From assembly GCA_016705335.1 (NCBI GenBank), contig JADIYN010000012.1:1-64000 (forward strand): a stretch of 64,000 nucleotides of DNA, in the 5' to 3' direction. Below the pieces are notes generated by a model. It was not told the origin of the DNA and made no database searches. It was given only the letters and a program-made list of their open reading frames with translations. The translations under genes and the position numbers were made by a program. Source of the DNA: Draconibacterium sp. (GTDB lineage Bacteria > Bacteroidota > Bacteroidia > Bacteroidales > Prolixibacteraceae). Below are positions 9,216 to 17,030 of the stretch, piece after piece. Every line of letters starts with the position of its first letter. Position 1 is the first letter of the stretch.

Positions 9216-10001
9216 TTATTCGACTAACGTAATATTTTCCTCCAGCAACGTTATTAATTTCTCTTTTGTCAGCCACCGGGTAATTTCTCCTTCTTTTGCA
9301 AAAGAAATCGTACCTCTTTCTTCAGAAACAATTATACAAACAGCATCAGTATTTTCTGTGATACCAATGGCTGCACGATGCCTCAAACCCATACTTTTAT
9401 CAATTTCCTTTTGAGTAAGCGGCAAAATACAACCGGCTGCTGCAATACGATTTCCCCTGATTATTACAGCACCGTCATGCAGTGGAGAATTTTTGAAGAA
9501 GATAGTTCGCAAAAGTGAGGATGATATTTTTGCATTTAACCGTTCACCTGTATTAACCTGATCATTCAATTCCAAAGATCGAGTCATTACAATTAAAGCA
9601 CCGGTTAGCGATTTCGACATTGAAATACAGGCATCTACAAGAATATCAACTTGTTCCTGGTTAATTGTCCTTTTTTTAGTAGTTCCCAACAACTTATCAA
9701 GTGCAAGAACCTGATTTAAATTGTAATGTGTGCCAACAAAAACAAGAAATTTTCTGATTTCGGGATGAAAAACAATAATTAATGCAAGCACACCAACTCC
9801 AATAAACTGGCCCATAATTGTCCCAATCAATTCCATATTGAGCAACTTTACCACCAACCAGAAAAGATAGAGTGAAAACAAACCCAAAATAATATTGAAC
9901 GCCACCGTCCCCTTTAAAAGTCTGTACATTTGGTAGAGTAACAAAGTCACCAATAAAATGTCGAGAATATCAAGAAACCGTATCGTTATAAAAGAAATCA
10001 T
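9216..10001 (-). CDS. cdaA: Diadenylate cyclase CdaA (c-di-AMP synthase)
   Basis: A 261-residue CdaA-type protein. Three hydrophobic helices (about residues 8-28, 33-52 and 60-80) anchor a DAC domain. Catalytic motifs are visible: LHDGAVIIRG with the DGA triad at 176-178, and GLRHRAAIG with RHR at 207-209, followed by IVSEERGTIS. It joins two ATP into c-di-AMP, the messenger for osmotic and cell-wall balance. Its start overlaps the folP stop by four bases (ATGA), implying translational coupling. No CdaR partner is present, as is usual in Bacteroidota. Confidence 0.95.
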   Translation of the reverse strand: MISFITIRFLDILDILLVTLLLYQMYRLLKGTVAFNIILGLFSLYLFWLVVKLLNMELIGTIMGQFIGVGVLALIIVFHPEIRKFLVFVGTHYNLNQVLALDKLLGTTKKRTINQEQVDILVDACISMSKSLTGALIVMTRSLELNDQVNTGERLNAKISSSLLRTIFFKNSPLHDGAVIIRGNRIAAAGCILPLTQKEIDKSMGLRHRAAIGITENTDAVCIIVSEERGTISFAKEGEITRWLTKEKLITLLEENITLVE

Positions 10002-10879
10002 TTTTTTATTGAAGCTTTAATTTCACAAAATATTTTTATTACGTCAACAGCCTCTTTTACATCATGTACACGTAAAATATCAGCTCCTCCCATTATCGCC
10101 AGAGTATTTGCAACTGTTGTTCCGTTAAGCGATGTTTCAGGCTTAATCTCAAGTGCTTTCCATATCATCGATTTCCGGCTTAATCCAACCATCACGGGCA
10201 ACTGAAAAACTTTGAACGCATCAAGCCGGTTGAGCAGTTCGTAGTTGTGATCCAGGTTTTTTCCGAACCCAAAACCCGGATCGATAATAATATCTTCAAC
10301 CCCAAATTTTGAAAGCTTTTTTACTTTTTCGCTAAAATAGTTCGAAATTTCTTTAATAACATCTTCATAATGCGGATCGTCCTGCATAGTTGCCGGAGTT
10401 CCCTGAATATGAGACAAAATGTACGGTACTTTTAATTTCCCGACTGTTTCGAACATATTGGAATCAAGCGAACCTCCCGAAATGTCATTTACGATAATTG
10501 GCCCAACTTCATCGATTATTCTCACTGCAACCCATGATCTGAAAGTATCTATTGAAATCGTGACAGCCGGAAAGTTTTTCCGGATAGCAATAACTGCGGG
10601 CAGCAATCTTTCCAATTCAGTTTTTGTAGAAACCTGCAAAGCACCTGGTTTTGTTGAAACTCCGCCAATATCGAGTATTGAAACACCATCATTTACCATT
10701 TTTTCAACAGAAGACAACAGCACTTTTTCGTCTGTCATTTTTCCACCATCATAAAACGAATCGGGAGTGACGTTTACAATACCCATCACGATTGGAATGG
10801 TGAAATCAATCTCCTCACTGCCAATGCATATTTTGTTTTTCCGTTTGAGAAATTTGCCCGCCGACTGGCTAATCAACAT
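9998..10879 (-). CDS. folP: Dihydropteroate synthase FolP
   Basis: FolP condenses p-aminobenzoate with hydroxymethyl-dihydropterin diphosphate in folate synthesis. Motifs are in order: PIVMGIVNVTPDSFYDGGK (about residues 29-47), SILDIGGVSTKPGA, FPAVTISIDTFRS, IVNDISGG, IIDPGFGFGKNLDHNYELL, PVMVGLSRKSMI and ADILRVHDV near the C-terminus. The length of 293 is normal. A TACATTTG box 38 bases upstream may be the promoter of a folP-cdaA-nitronate monooxygenase unit. Confidence 0.95.
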   Translation of the reverse strand: MLISQSAGKFLKRKNKICIGSEEIDFTIPIVMGIVNVTPDSFYDGGKMTDEKVLLSSVEKMVNDGVSILDIGGVSTKPGALQVSTKTELERLLPAVIAIRKNFPAVTISIDTFRSWVAVRIIDEVGPIIVNDISGGSLDSNMFETVGKLKVPYILSHIQGTPATMQDDPHYEDVIKEISNYFSEKVKKLSKFGVEDIIIDPGFGFGKNLDHNYELLNRLDAFKVFQLPVMVGLSRKSMIWKALEIKPETSLNGTTVANTLAIMGGADILRVHDVKEAVDVIKIFCEIKASIKK

Positions 10880-10916
10880 GCGCTCGATGCTTTTTAGTTA
10901 TACAATTGAAAGAACA

Positions 10917-10924
10917 CAAATGTA
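10917..10924 (-). promoter_or_regulatory. -7 box upstream of folP
   Basis: Read on the minus strand, tacatttg is an exact TANNTTTG match. The transcript start would fall about 30 bases before the folP ATG. The nearest TTTG upstream is only 13 bases away, so the -33 element is not convincing. Confidence 0.4.
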
Positions 10925-10963
10925 AAACAAAACGGTTCAAATTGCTCATTTTTTAATACTTTT

Positions 10964-11527
10964 ATGCCTCATTTTAAAAATCAAATGGAAAAAACAAATC
11001 AACAATACGATAAGGTTATTTCGATATGTCGCGACCTTTTTTCAAAAAAAATGAACGATTACGGAACTGCGTGGCGTATCCTGAGACAAACTTCGATTAC
11101 TGACCAGATTTATATTAAAGCACAGCGAATCAGGAGCATTGAAGAAAAAGGCATAACAAAAGTTGATGAAGGTGTACGTCCCGAATTTATTGGGATAATT
11201 AATTATGCAATCATGGGTTTGATACAGCTTGAATTGGGCCCGTCGGACATTGAATTGAATGCTAAAGAAACTTTGGATTTGTATGATAAACACTTTATCA
11301 AGGCAAAAATGCTGATGCAGGACAAAAACCACGATTACGGTGAAGCATGGCGAAATATGCGGATTAGTTCTTACACCGATTTGATTTTAATGAAGATCAA
11401 ACGCACAAAACAAATTGAAGATAACCTGGGAATTACAACAGTTTCAGAAGGGATTGATGCAAATTATCTTGACATGATAAATTACGCTGTTTTCGCGATG
11501 ATTAAAATTGAATTTGAAGACAATTAA
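10964..11527 (+). CDS. DUF1599 domain-containing protein (duplicated domain)
   Basis: A 187-residue protein built from two copies of one unit. Copy one has SKKMNDYGTAWRILR, then IKAQRIRSIEEKG; copy two has QDKNHDYGEAWRNMR, then MKIKRTKQIEDNLG. DUF1599 resembles MazG-like nucleotide pyrophosphohydrolases, but no activity is established. An internal ATG at 10985 could be the true start; I give the longer form. It is divergent from folP and lies 10 bp before the next gene, so the two are likely co-transcribed. Confidence 0.85.
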   Translation: MPHFKNQMEKTNQQYDKVISICRDLFSKKMNDYGTAWRILRQTSITDQIYIKAQRIRSIEEKGITKVDEGVRPEFIGIINYAIMGLIQLELGPSDIELNAKETLDLYDKHFIKAKMLMQDKNHDYGEAWRNMRISSYTDLILMKIKRTKQIEDNLGITTVSEGIDANYLDMINYAVFAMIKIEFEDN

Positions 11528-11537
11528 ACTATTAAAA

Positions 11538-12668
11538 ATGAATATTATAAAATACATTGCAAGAATATTACTTGGAATAACATTTATTTTTTCGGGATTC
11601 GTAAAGGGAATTGACCCCTGGGGTTCGGCATATAAATTCACTGATTATTTTAACGCGATGGGAATGGAATGGCTCCTTTGAGCAGCATTTCCACTCGGTG
11701 TTTTCCTTGCTTTTGCAGAATTTGCAATTGGAGTTGCCTTTGTATTTAATATGTTTATCAGATTCTTCTCATGGCTTGCCTTGCTTTTTATGGCCTTCTT
11801 TTTACCTCTCACTCTATGGATTGCCATAAAAAACCCGGTTACCGATTGTGGTTGCTTTGGCGATGCTCTTGTTATTTCAAACTGGGAAACCTTTTACAAA
11901 AACCTGGTTTTAATGGCTTTTGCAATAATCGTTGTAAAATATCGAAATAAAATGGATTGGAAATGGGGCAAAAAACCGGGGTTAATTCTTGGTATTACTA
12001 CAATATTCGCCTACATTTTTATTGTTTATTATTCATACAACCACCTGCCAATATTTGATTTCAGACCGTATAAAATTGGGGTAAATATCCCCGAAGCAAT
12101 GAAAACTCCTGAAGATGCACCAAAAGAAGTGTATGAAAATACATTCTATTATAAAAATAAAAATACGGGTGAAATCCAGAAATTTTCAGAAGAAAACTAC
12201 CCCTGGCAAGATACTTTAAACTGGCAATACGACAACATGGAATCGAAATTGGTGCAAGAGGGTTACAAACCACCAATCCACGATTTTATGATACAATCTG
12301 CCGAAGGAGAAGATGTGAAAGACTTTTTTATATACGAAGAAAACTACGTGTTTATGCTGATTGCATATAACCTCGATAAATCGAGCAGAAAGCCACAGGA
12401 AAAAATCAATAATCTGGCAGCGTGGGCGCAGGAAAACGGGTTTTCATTTATTTGTATTACATCTTCCCCACCCGATCAATCAGCAGCTTTTGCTGAAGAT
12501 ACAGGTGCTCCTTACGAGTTTTTTATCTGCGATGAAATTACGTTGAAAACTATAATCCGCTCAAATCCGGGATTGGTAGTAATTAAGAACGGTAATATAG
12601 TTGGGAAATGGCATTATAACGATATTCCGACACCCGAGGAGTTTAAGGAGGAATTTGTGAGTGAGTGA
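11538..12668 (+). CDS. BT_3928-type DoxX membrane protein with C-terminal thioredoxin-like region, interrupted by an in-frame TGA
   Basis: The frame runs from ATG 11538 to the stop at 12668 without a shift but contains TGA at 11679-11681, after MGMEWLL and before AAFPLGVFLAF. The N-terminal part is DoxX-like (YIARILLGITFIFSGFVKG) with four membrane helices and the motif NPVTDCGCFGDAL. The C-terminal 120 residues look like a degenerate thioredoxin-fold region (FSFICITSS, PGLVVIKNGNIVGKW). The set DUF1599, BT_3928-like, tpiA recurs in Bacteroidota. The stop is probably a substitution error or a nonsense mutation; I see no reason to invoke selenocysteine. Confidence 0.8.
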
Positions 12669-12745
12669 GTGAATGAATGGGTGAGTGAGTGAGTGAATGA
12701 ATTAGTGATTGGGTGAATGGGTGAATGGGTGAATGGGTGAATAAA
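12657..12745 (+). repeat. Short tandem repeat (gtga / gtgaatgg) at a gene end
   Basis: About 90 bp of gtga, gtgaatga and gtgaatgg units begin inside the last codons of the DoxX gene and run past its stop codon. The unit length of 4 or 8 suggests slippage. A change in copy number would alter only the last residues of the protein. Confidence 0.8.
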
Positions 12746-12800
12746 TAGTTAATTGTTCCTAACAATCATTAACAATTTATGTTGTTGCCATCCGAGTTGT

Positions 12801-12808
12801 TAAATTTG
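12801..12808 (+). promoter_or_regulatory. -7 box upstream of tpiA
   Basis: Taaatttg matches TANNTTTG and lies 38 bases before the tpiA ATG. TTTATG at 12776-12781 could act as -33 with about 20 bases between. The tandem repeat upstream separates tpiA from the DoxX gene, so a promoter of its own is reasonable. Confidence 0.45.
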
Positions 12809-12846
12809 TGTTCAATTATAAATCTAATAAACTATAATTCAATAAT

Positions 12847-13605
12847 ATGAGACAAAAAATAGTAGCAGGAAACTGGAAATGCAATACCACTTTACAAGAA
12901 GGTATTGAGTTGGCAAAAGCCGTTGATGCAATTGTTGCAAAAGAAGGCGCAAAAGACGTTGTTGTAGTTTTGGGAACTCCATTTACACACATCACAAAAG
13001 TAGTTGAGACTGTTGATAGCAAACGGATTGGTGTAGCCGCACAAAACTGTGCTGCCGAAGCAAAAGGCGCTTTTACAGGCGAAGTTTCAGCCGATATGGT
13101 AAAATCGACAGGTGCCAGTTATGTAATTCTTGGTCACTCTGAACGCCGTGAATATTATGGCGAAACCAGCGAAATTCTGAATAAAAAAGTAGCACTTGCA
13201 TTGGCAAACGGATTAACACCGATTTTTTGCTGCGGTGAAGCGCTGAACATCCGCGAAGCAGGCACCCACAACGAATATGTTACAAAACAATTGGCGGAAA
13301 CCATTTTTAATCTTTCATCTGAAGATTTCAAAAAAATTGTGATTGCTTACGAACCAATCTGGGCAATCGGAACCGGAGTTACAGCAAGTTCGGAACAGGC
13401 ACAGGACATGCATGCAAATATTCGCGCAGCAATAACAGCCAAATTTGGTGTTGAAATAGCAGAAGGAACTTCAATTTTATATGGCGGTAGCTGTAATGCA
13501 AAAAACGCAAAAGAATTGTTTGCCAATAAAGATGTTGACGGTGGATTAATTGGAGGAGCATCATTAAAAGCCGAAGATTTTATCCACATTATCAACGGAT
13601 TCTAG
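12847..13605 (+). CDS. tpiA: Triosephosphate isomerase
   Basis: A 252-residue TIM barrel that interconverts dihydroxyacetone phosphate and glyceraldehyde 3-phosphate. It begins RQKIVAGNWKCN, with Asn and Lys of the substrate site. It contains YVILGHSERREYYGE with the electrophilic His, VIAYEPIWAIGTGVTAS with the catalytic Glu and the lid loop, and SILYGGSCNAKNA and GGLIGGASL for phosphate binding. It is complete and unbroken. An intrinsic terminator follows at 13654. Confidence 0.97.
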   Translation: MRQKIVAGNWKCNTTLQEGIELAKAVDAIVAKEGAKDVVVVLGTPFTHITKVVETVDSKRIGVAAQNCAAEAKGAFTGEVSADMVKSTGASYVILGHSERREYYGETSEILNKKVALALANGLTPIFCCGEALNIREAGTHNEYVTKQLAETIFNLSSEDFKKIVIAYEPIWAIGTGVTASSEQAQDMHANIRAAITAKFGVEIAEGTSILYGGSCNAKNAKELFANKDVDGGLIGGASLKAEDFIHIINGF

Positions 13606-13653
13606 GAGAAAGAGGCGATTCATAAGTTTGTCGCCAATCAGAAAATATTTCAA

Positions 13654-13685
13654 AGCCATTCGATATTAAAACGGATGGCTTTTTT
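13654..13685 (+). terminator. Rho-independent terminator after tpiA
   Basis: The stem agccattcg / cggatggct (9 bp with one G-T pair) is followed by six T. It ends just before prmA and separates the two genes. Confidence 0.75.
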
Positions 13686-13710
13686 ATTTATAAGTAAAAT
13701 TTACACCAAA

Positions 13711-14550
13711 ATGGATTACTATAAAATTACAATTGAAATTACTCCCTTCGAAGAGTGGCTGCGCGATGTGCTTGTAGCTCAGTTGGCAGAAATTGGTTTT
13801 GATAGTTTTGTTGAAACCGGCACCGGAACAGAAGCATTTATCCAAGTTAACAGTTTTATGGAAGCTGATTTTGAATTTGTGCTGGATTCATTTCAGGATG
13901 ATTTTTCGTTTTCAACAAAAAAAGAATTGATAAAAAGTCAGAACTGGAATGAAGAATGGGAGAAAAATTATTTCAAACCGCTCGTCATCAATAACGAATG
14001 TGTAATCAGGGCGCCGTTTCATACTGATTTCCCAAAAGCAAAATACGAAATTATCATAGAACCAAATATGGCTTTTGGAACCGGGAACCACGAAACAACT
14101 TCAATGATGGTGGAAACAATACTTGAAAACAATATGGAAAACAAGAATGTGCTTGACATGGGTTGCGGAACCGGAATCCTGGGAATTTTGGCATCAATGA
14201 AAGGTGCAAAAAAAGTTACCGCCATTGATATTGACGAGTGGTCTTTTAATGGATCAAATGAAAATGCAGCTTTGAACAACATTAAAAACATGCTTGTAAA
14301 ACAGGGCGATGCTGGTTTACTCGGAAACGAAAAGTATGATATTATTTTTGCCAACATCCATAAAAATGTACTTCTAAGCGATATGGAAGCTTACTGCAAT
14401 GTTTTAAATTCAAATGGCTTGCTTGTAATGAGTGGCTTTTACACAGAAGATATCCCGGAGATTAAAACCAAAGCTGAAAATTTGGGGCTGAAAGACAGTG
14501 GTTTCAAAACAAAAAATAACTGGGTGGCTTATGCATTTAGGAAGTTATAA
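13711..14550 (+). CDS. prmA: Ribosomal protein L11 methyltransferase PrmA
   Basis: A SAM-dependent enzyme that trimethylates ribosomal protein L11. The N-terminal substrate-recognition domain (YYKITIEITPFEEWLRDVLV) precedes a class I methyltransferase domain with EPNMAFGTGNHETT, NVLDMGCGTGILGILA, AIDIDEWS and DIIFANIHKNVL. I start at ATG 13711 (279 residues) because the upstream 36 bases are the T-run and tail of the tpiA terminator. A decayed copy of its last codons lies at 51109-51198. Confidence 0.93.
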   Translation: MDYYKITIEITPFEEWLRDVLVAQLAEIGFDSFVETGTGTEAFIQVNSFMEADFEFVLDSFQDDFSFSTKKELIKSQNWNEEWEKNYFKPLVINNECVIRAPFHTDFPKAKYEIIIEPNMAFGTGNHETTSMMVETILENNMENKNVLDMGCGTGILGILASMKGAKKVTAIDIDEWSFNGSNENAALNNIKNMLVKQGDAGLLGNEKYDIIFANIHKNVLLSDMEAYCNVLNSNGLLVMSGFYTEDIPEIKTKAENLGLKDSGFKTKNNWVAYAFRKL

Positions 14551-14678
14551 TGATATTCAATATCGCATAATGCGATTTACAGTATTTGATGACAATCTGT
14601 TTATCTTTTGATTTAATAATAGCCAATTGGAAGCTCCCTTCGCAAAATATACCGAAAGACTGCACATAAGCAGGCAAA

Positions 14679-14710
14679 CAAACACCTCCACCAAAAGGTG
14701 AAGATGTTTG
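14679..14710. terminator. Imperfect hairpin between prmA and the sulfide dehydrogenase pair
   Basis: Caaacacctccacc and ggtgaagatgtttg pair over 14 positions with two mismatches and a 4-base loop. No long T-run follows on either strand. It sits between convergent genes and may act as a weak bidirectional terminator. Confidence 0.4.
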
Positions 14711-14781
14711 TTATATTATAATGGTAAAATAATTGATGGATATCCGACGTAATTTTGAAATCCAACAATTATTCATGCTAA

Positions 14782-16074
14782 TCAGGAAAAAGTATCAGCC
14801 ATCAGGTTTTTAAACCATTTGTGCATATCTTCAACATTTTCCGAATTTGCCCCGTTTGATTCTGTAATACCACTGCCAGTTGGTTGCATTGATTTCGTTG
14901 CCGGATCATATCTGTAAACCGCACTTAACCAGGATGCTGTTGTTTTTGTGATAGGTGTAAAACAGGATGAATTAGTTATTGGAACCTGAAAGATGGTACC
15001 CCCTTTAAATATCTGGATAATTGCATCGGCACAAACTTTAGCTTCTGAATTTGCAATATGACCAGCTTTTGGTTGAGTAGTTGAAGATGAATCTCCAATA
15101 ATATGAATGCCAGCCAATGCAGGATTTGTGGATTCGTAGGACAGTACATTCACTGTTGCCCATTTTCCGTCGGCACTGTTATTCAAGCCGATTCCTGATT
15201 GTGTAATTAAATTACCCGCCTTGTGGACAGGTATGGCATTAATTACTTTTCCTTTAAAAGTTCCGGCGCTGGTTACTACCGTCATTGTGTCTGCATTTAT
15301 ACTGTTGATATTTGCGTTAGGTACATAGGTGATAACTCCTCTGTGCGTATTATTAAATGCGTTGGTAAAATTGATGGGTTCTGCCTGAATTTTCGGATTA
15401 GCATCCAAAATAATTACTTTGCCACCCCCTTTGGTTCGTTTCAGATGATCTGCTACAACACATGCACGTTCGTATGGGCCAGGAGGACAACGGTATGGTG
15501 TCGGAGGAATTGTTAAAATAAAGGTATCGCTTCTGGTCATTGCTTTTATCTGGTTTTGCAGGGACGTAGTTTGTGTTCCAGCTTTCCACGCGTGTACAAT
15601 TTTAGCTTTGTTGGCAGTTGAGCCGGTAAAAGATGGTAACGATTCAAAATCAATCCCTGGTGCGAGTACCAGACGGTCATATGCTAATGTTGATCCACTC
15701 GAAAGTTTAAGTTGCTTTGATATGGGATCGATGCTCGTAACCGAATAATTCTGAACTTTTACACCATATTTGCTCTTTAAATTTGAATAGTTGAACGAAA
15801 GCTGGCTCAAAGTGCGTTCACCTGTTAGAACCATGTTGCTAAATATGTTGGAGATGTAAGCTGCATTGGGTTCCACTAATGTTACATCCATCCCTGTTCC
15901 TCCCCATAGTCTAAGATATTTTGCTACTGTGGTGCCGCCCATTCCACCACCCACAACTACTACTCTGCCAGCAGCTCCGGCACTTGCTGCGAGTTGACCT
16001 GCCATTGCCGAATGCAAAAATGAAAAACCAACCGCAGTTGCACCAATATTTCGTATGAATTTTCTACGTTCCAT
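14782..16074 (-). CDS. Flavocytochrome c sulfide dehydrogenase-like flavoprotein subunit
   Basis: A 430-residue FAD protein of the FccB/SoxF type. The N-terminus is a twin-arginine signal (ERRKFIRNIGATAVGFSF), so it is exported folded. The FAD motif VVVVGGGMGGTTVAKYL is at about 38-54. The family motif PYRCPPGPYERACVVADHL carries Cys196, and a second cysteine (NSSCFTP, Cys371) sits in the C-terminal domain; in Allochromatium FCSD two such cysteines form the redox disulfide at the flavin. The domain FSNMVLTGERTL also matches. It should oxidise sulfide or a related thiol in the periplasm and pass electrons to the adjacent cytochrome c. No frameshift. Confidence 0.87.
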   Translation of the reverse strand: MERRKFIRNIGATAVGFSFLHSAMAGQLAASAGAAGRVVVVGGGMGGTTVAKYLRLWGGTGMDVTLVEPNAAYISNIFSNMVLTGERTLSQLSFNYSNLKSKYGVKVQNYSVTSIDPISKQLKLSSGSTLAYDRLVLAPGIDFESLPSFTGSTANKAKIVHAWKAGTQTTSLQNQIKAMTRSDTFILTIPPTPYRCPPGPYERACVVADHLKRTKGGGKVIILDANPKIQAEPINFTNAFNNTHRGVITYVPNANINSINADTMTVVTSAGTFKGKVINAIPVHKAGNLITQSGIGLNNSADGKWATVNVLSYESTNPALAGIHIIGDSSSTTQPKAGHIANSEAKVCADAIIQIFKGGTIFQVPITNSSCFTPITKTTASWLSAVYRYDPATKSMQPTGSGITESNGANSENVEDMHKWFKNLMADTFS

Positions 16075-16077
16075 AAT

Positions 16078-16458
16078 TTAATATCTTTTTTGTTTTGAAA
16101 TATATTCACCAATCATTTTAATTTCTTCTGATGTATAAGCCCTGGCATGAACATTCATAATGTTCTTCCCCGGATCTTTTCTTTTCATTTCATTCATATC
16201 CGAAATGATACTTGAAGCGCTCTGTTCTCCGATCTTTAATTCTCCCGCATAACCATTTGTACCATGACACTGAAAACAATTTGAGGCCAAAACCCTTCCC
16301 GGTAAATCAACTTCAGCGCCCTTAAGCAATACCTCGGATTCCGCACCTGCATTTTCAGGTTTTTCCGCAGTCATCAGATCGTCTTTACAGGAAAAGAAAG
16401 ACAGCGATACAAGAAATAAAGCTCCCATTGAAGTTGCTTTAAAAGATTTGTTTTTCAT
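16078..16458 (-). CDS. Monoheme cytochrome c lipoprotein, partner of the FCSD flavoprotein
   Basis: A 126-residue protein with a lipobox (LSLSFFSC, Cys24), an acidic linker, and one heme site CFQCH at 61-65 followed by GTNGY. A distal Met of the usual kind is available in KNIMNVHARAY, and the protein ends GEYISKQ. This is a class I c-type cytochrome anchored by lipid. Its stop lies 3 bp before the flavoprotein start, so they are co-transcribed. It corresponds in position and type to the FccA/SoxE subunit, although the latter is often diheme and not lipidated. Confidence 0.87.
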   Translation of the reverse strand: MKNKSFKATSMGALFLVSLSFFSCKDDLMTAEKPENAGAESEVLLKGAEVDLPGRVLASNCFQCHGTNGYAGELKIGEQSASSIISDMNEMKRKDPGKNIMNVHARAYTSEEIKMIGEYISKQKRY

Positions 16459-17030
16459 ACTTCTAAAATTTAATGTTTATATATTAAAATAGTTCTATTT
16501 GAAACACTTTACATAAGTTTTACAACCCCGGTTACGTTGACATACTTCACCTTTTTTCTCCCATTTATTCCTTGAAGGAATTTCATTTATGGGTGCTATA
16601 AGCGCCTTTTCACTCCCAGGCTCCTGCATCTGCTAATCCTTAAATTGTATTCAGTGATTTTTATTTTAAATAATTGATTCTGTCTATCAAAATTTGTACA
16701 ATCCTTATTTAAGGATATTAAAATGTTTTAGACAGATGTTTAGAAAAACAACAGAAGTGCGAATCACAATCATAATGATAAATACATTTCATTTTGATAA
16801 TTGGAATCTTTTTTCATTTTTAAACAGAATATGCTCAGTTTCTTTCAAAAAAAAATACAGTAAGGTATTCACTATTGAAGTTCATTTTATCTAATATTTC
16901 GAAAGATTGTCAGTTAATTTTATTTTTAGCAATTTAACTCCTCCTTCGCGAAAGTTGAACTATACCTTTGGTGATTAAGAAAAAATCAATATTTTAGGTA
17001 ATTACCTTTTAATCGAAGCTGTACTGAAAC
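16459..17030. other. Intergenic region between divergent cytochrome and kinase genes
   Basis: No coding region is convincing; a 66-codon open frame at 16694-16894 has no recognisable content. A small palindrome (attccttgaaggaat, near 16567-16581) lies inside. Promoters for both flanking genes must be here, but I find no clear -33/-7 pair. Confidence 0.5.

Noticed and set aside
11679..11681. Selenocysteine codon in the DoxX-type gene
   Set aside because: No SECIS-like hairpin is evident after the TGA and the position is in a hydrophobic loop, so error or nonsense mutation is simpler.
15223..15516. 97-codon plus-strand frame opposite the FCSD-like flavoprotein
   Set aside because: Shadow of a well-supported gene on the other strand.
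16694..16894. 66-codon open frame between the cytochrome and kinase genes
   Set aside because: AT-rich, no recognisable motif, no -7 box placed for it, and composition like the surrounding spacer.
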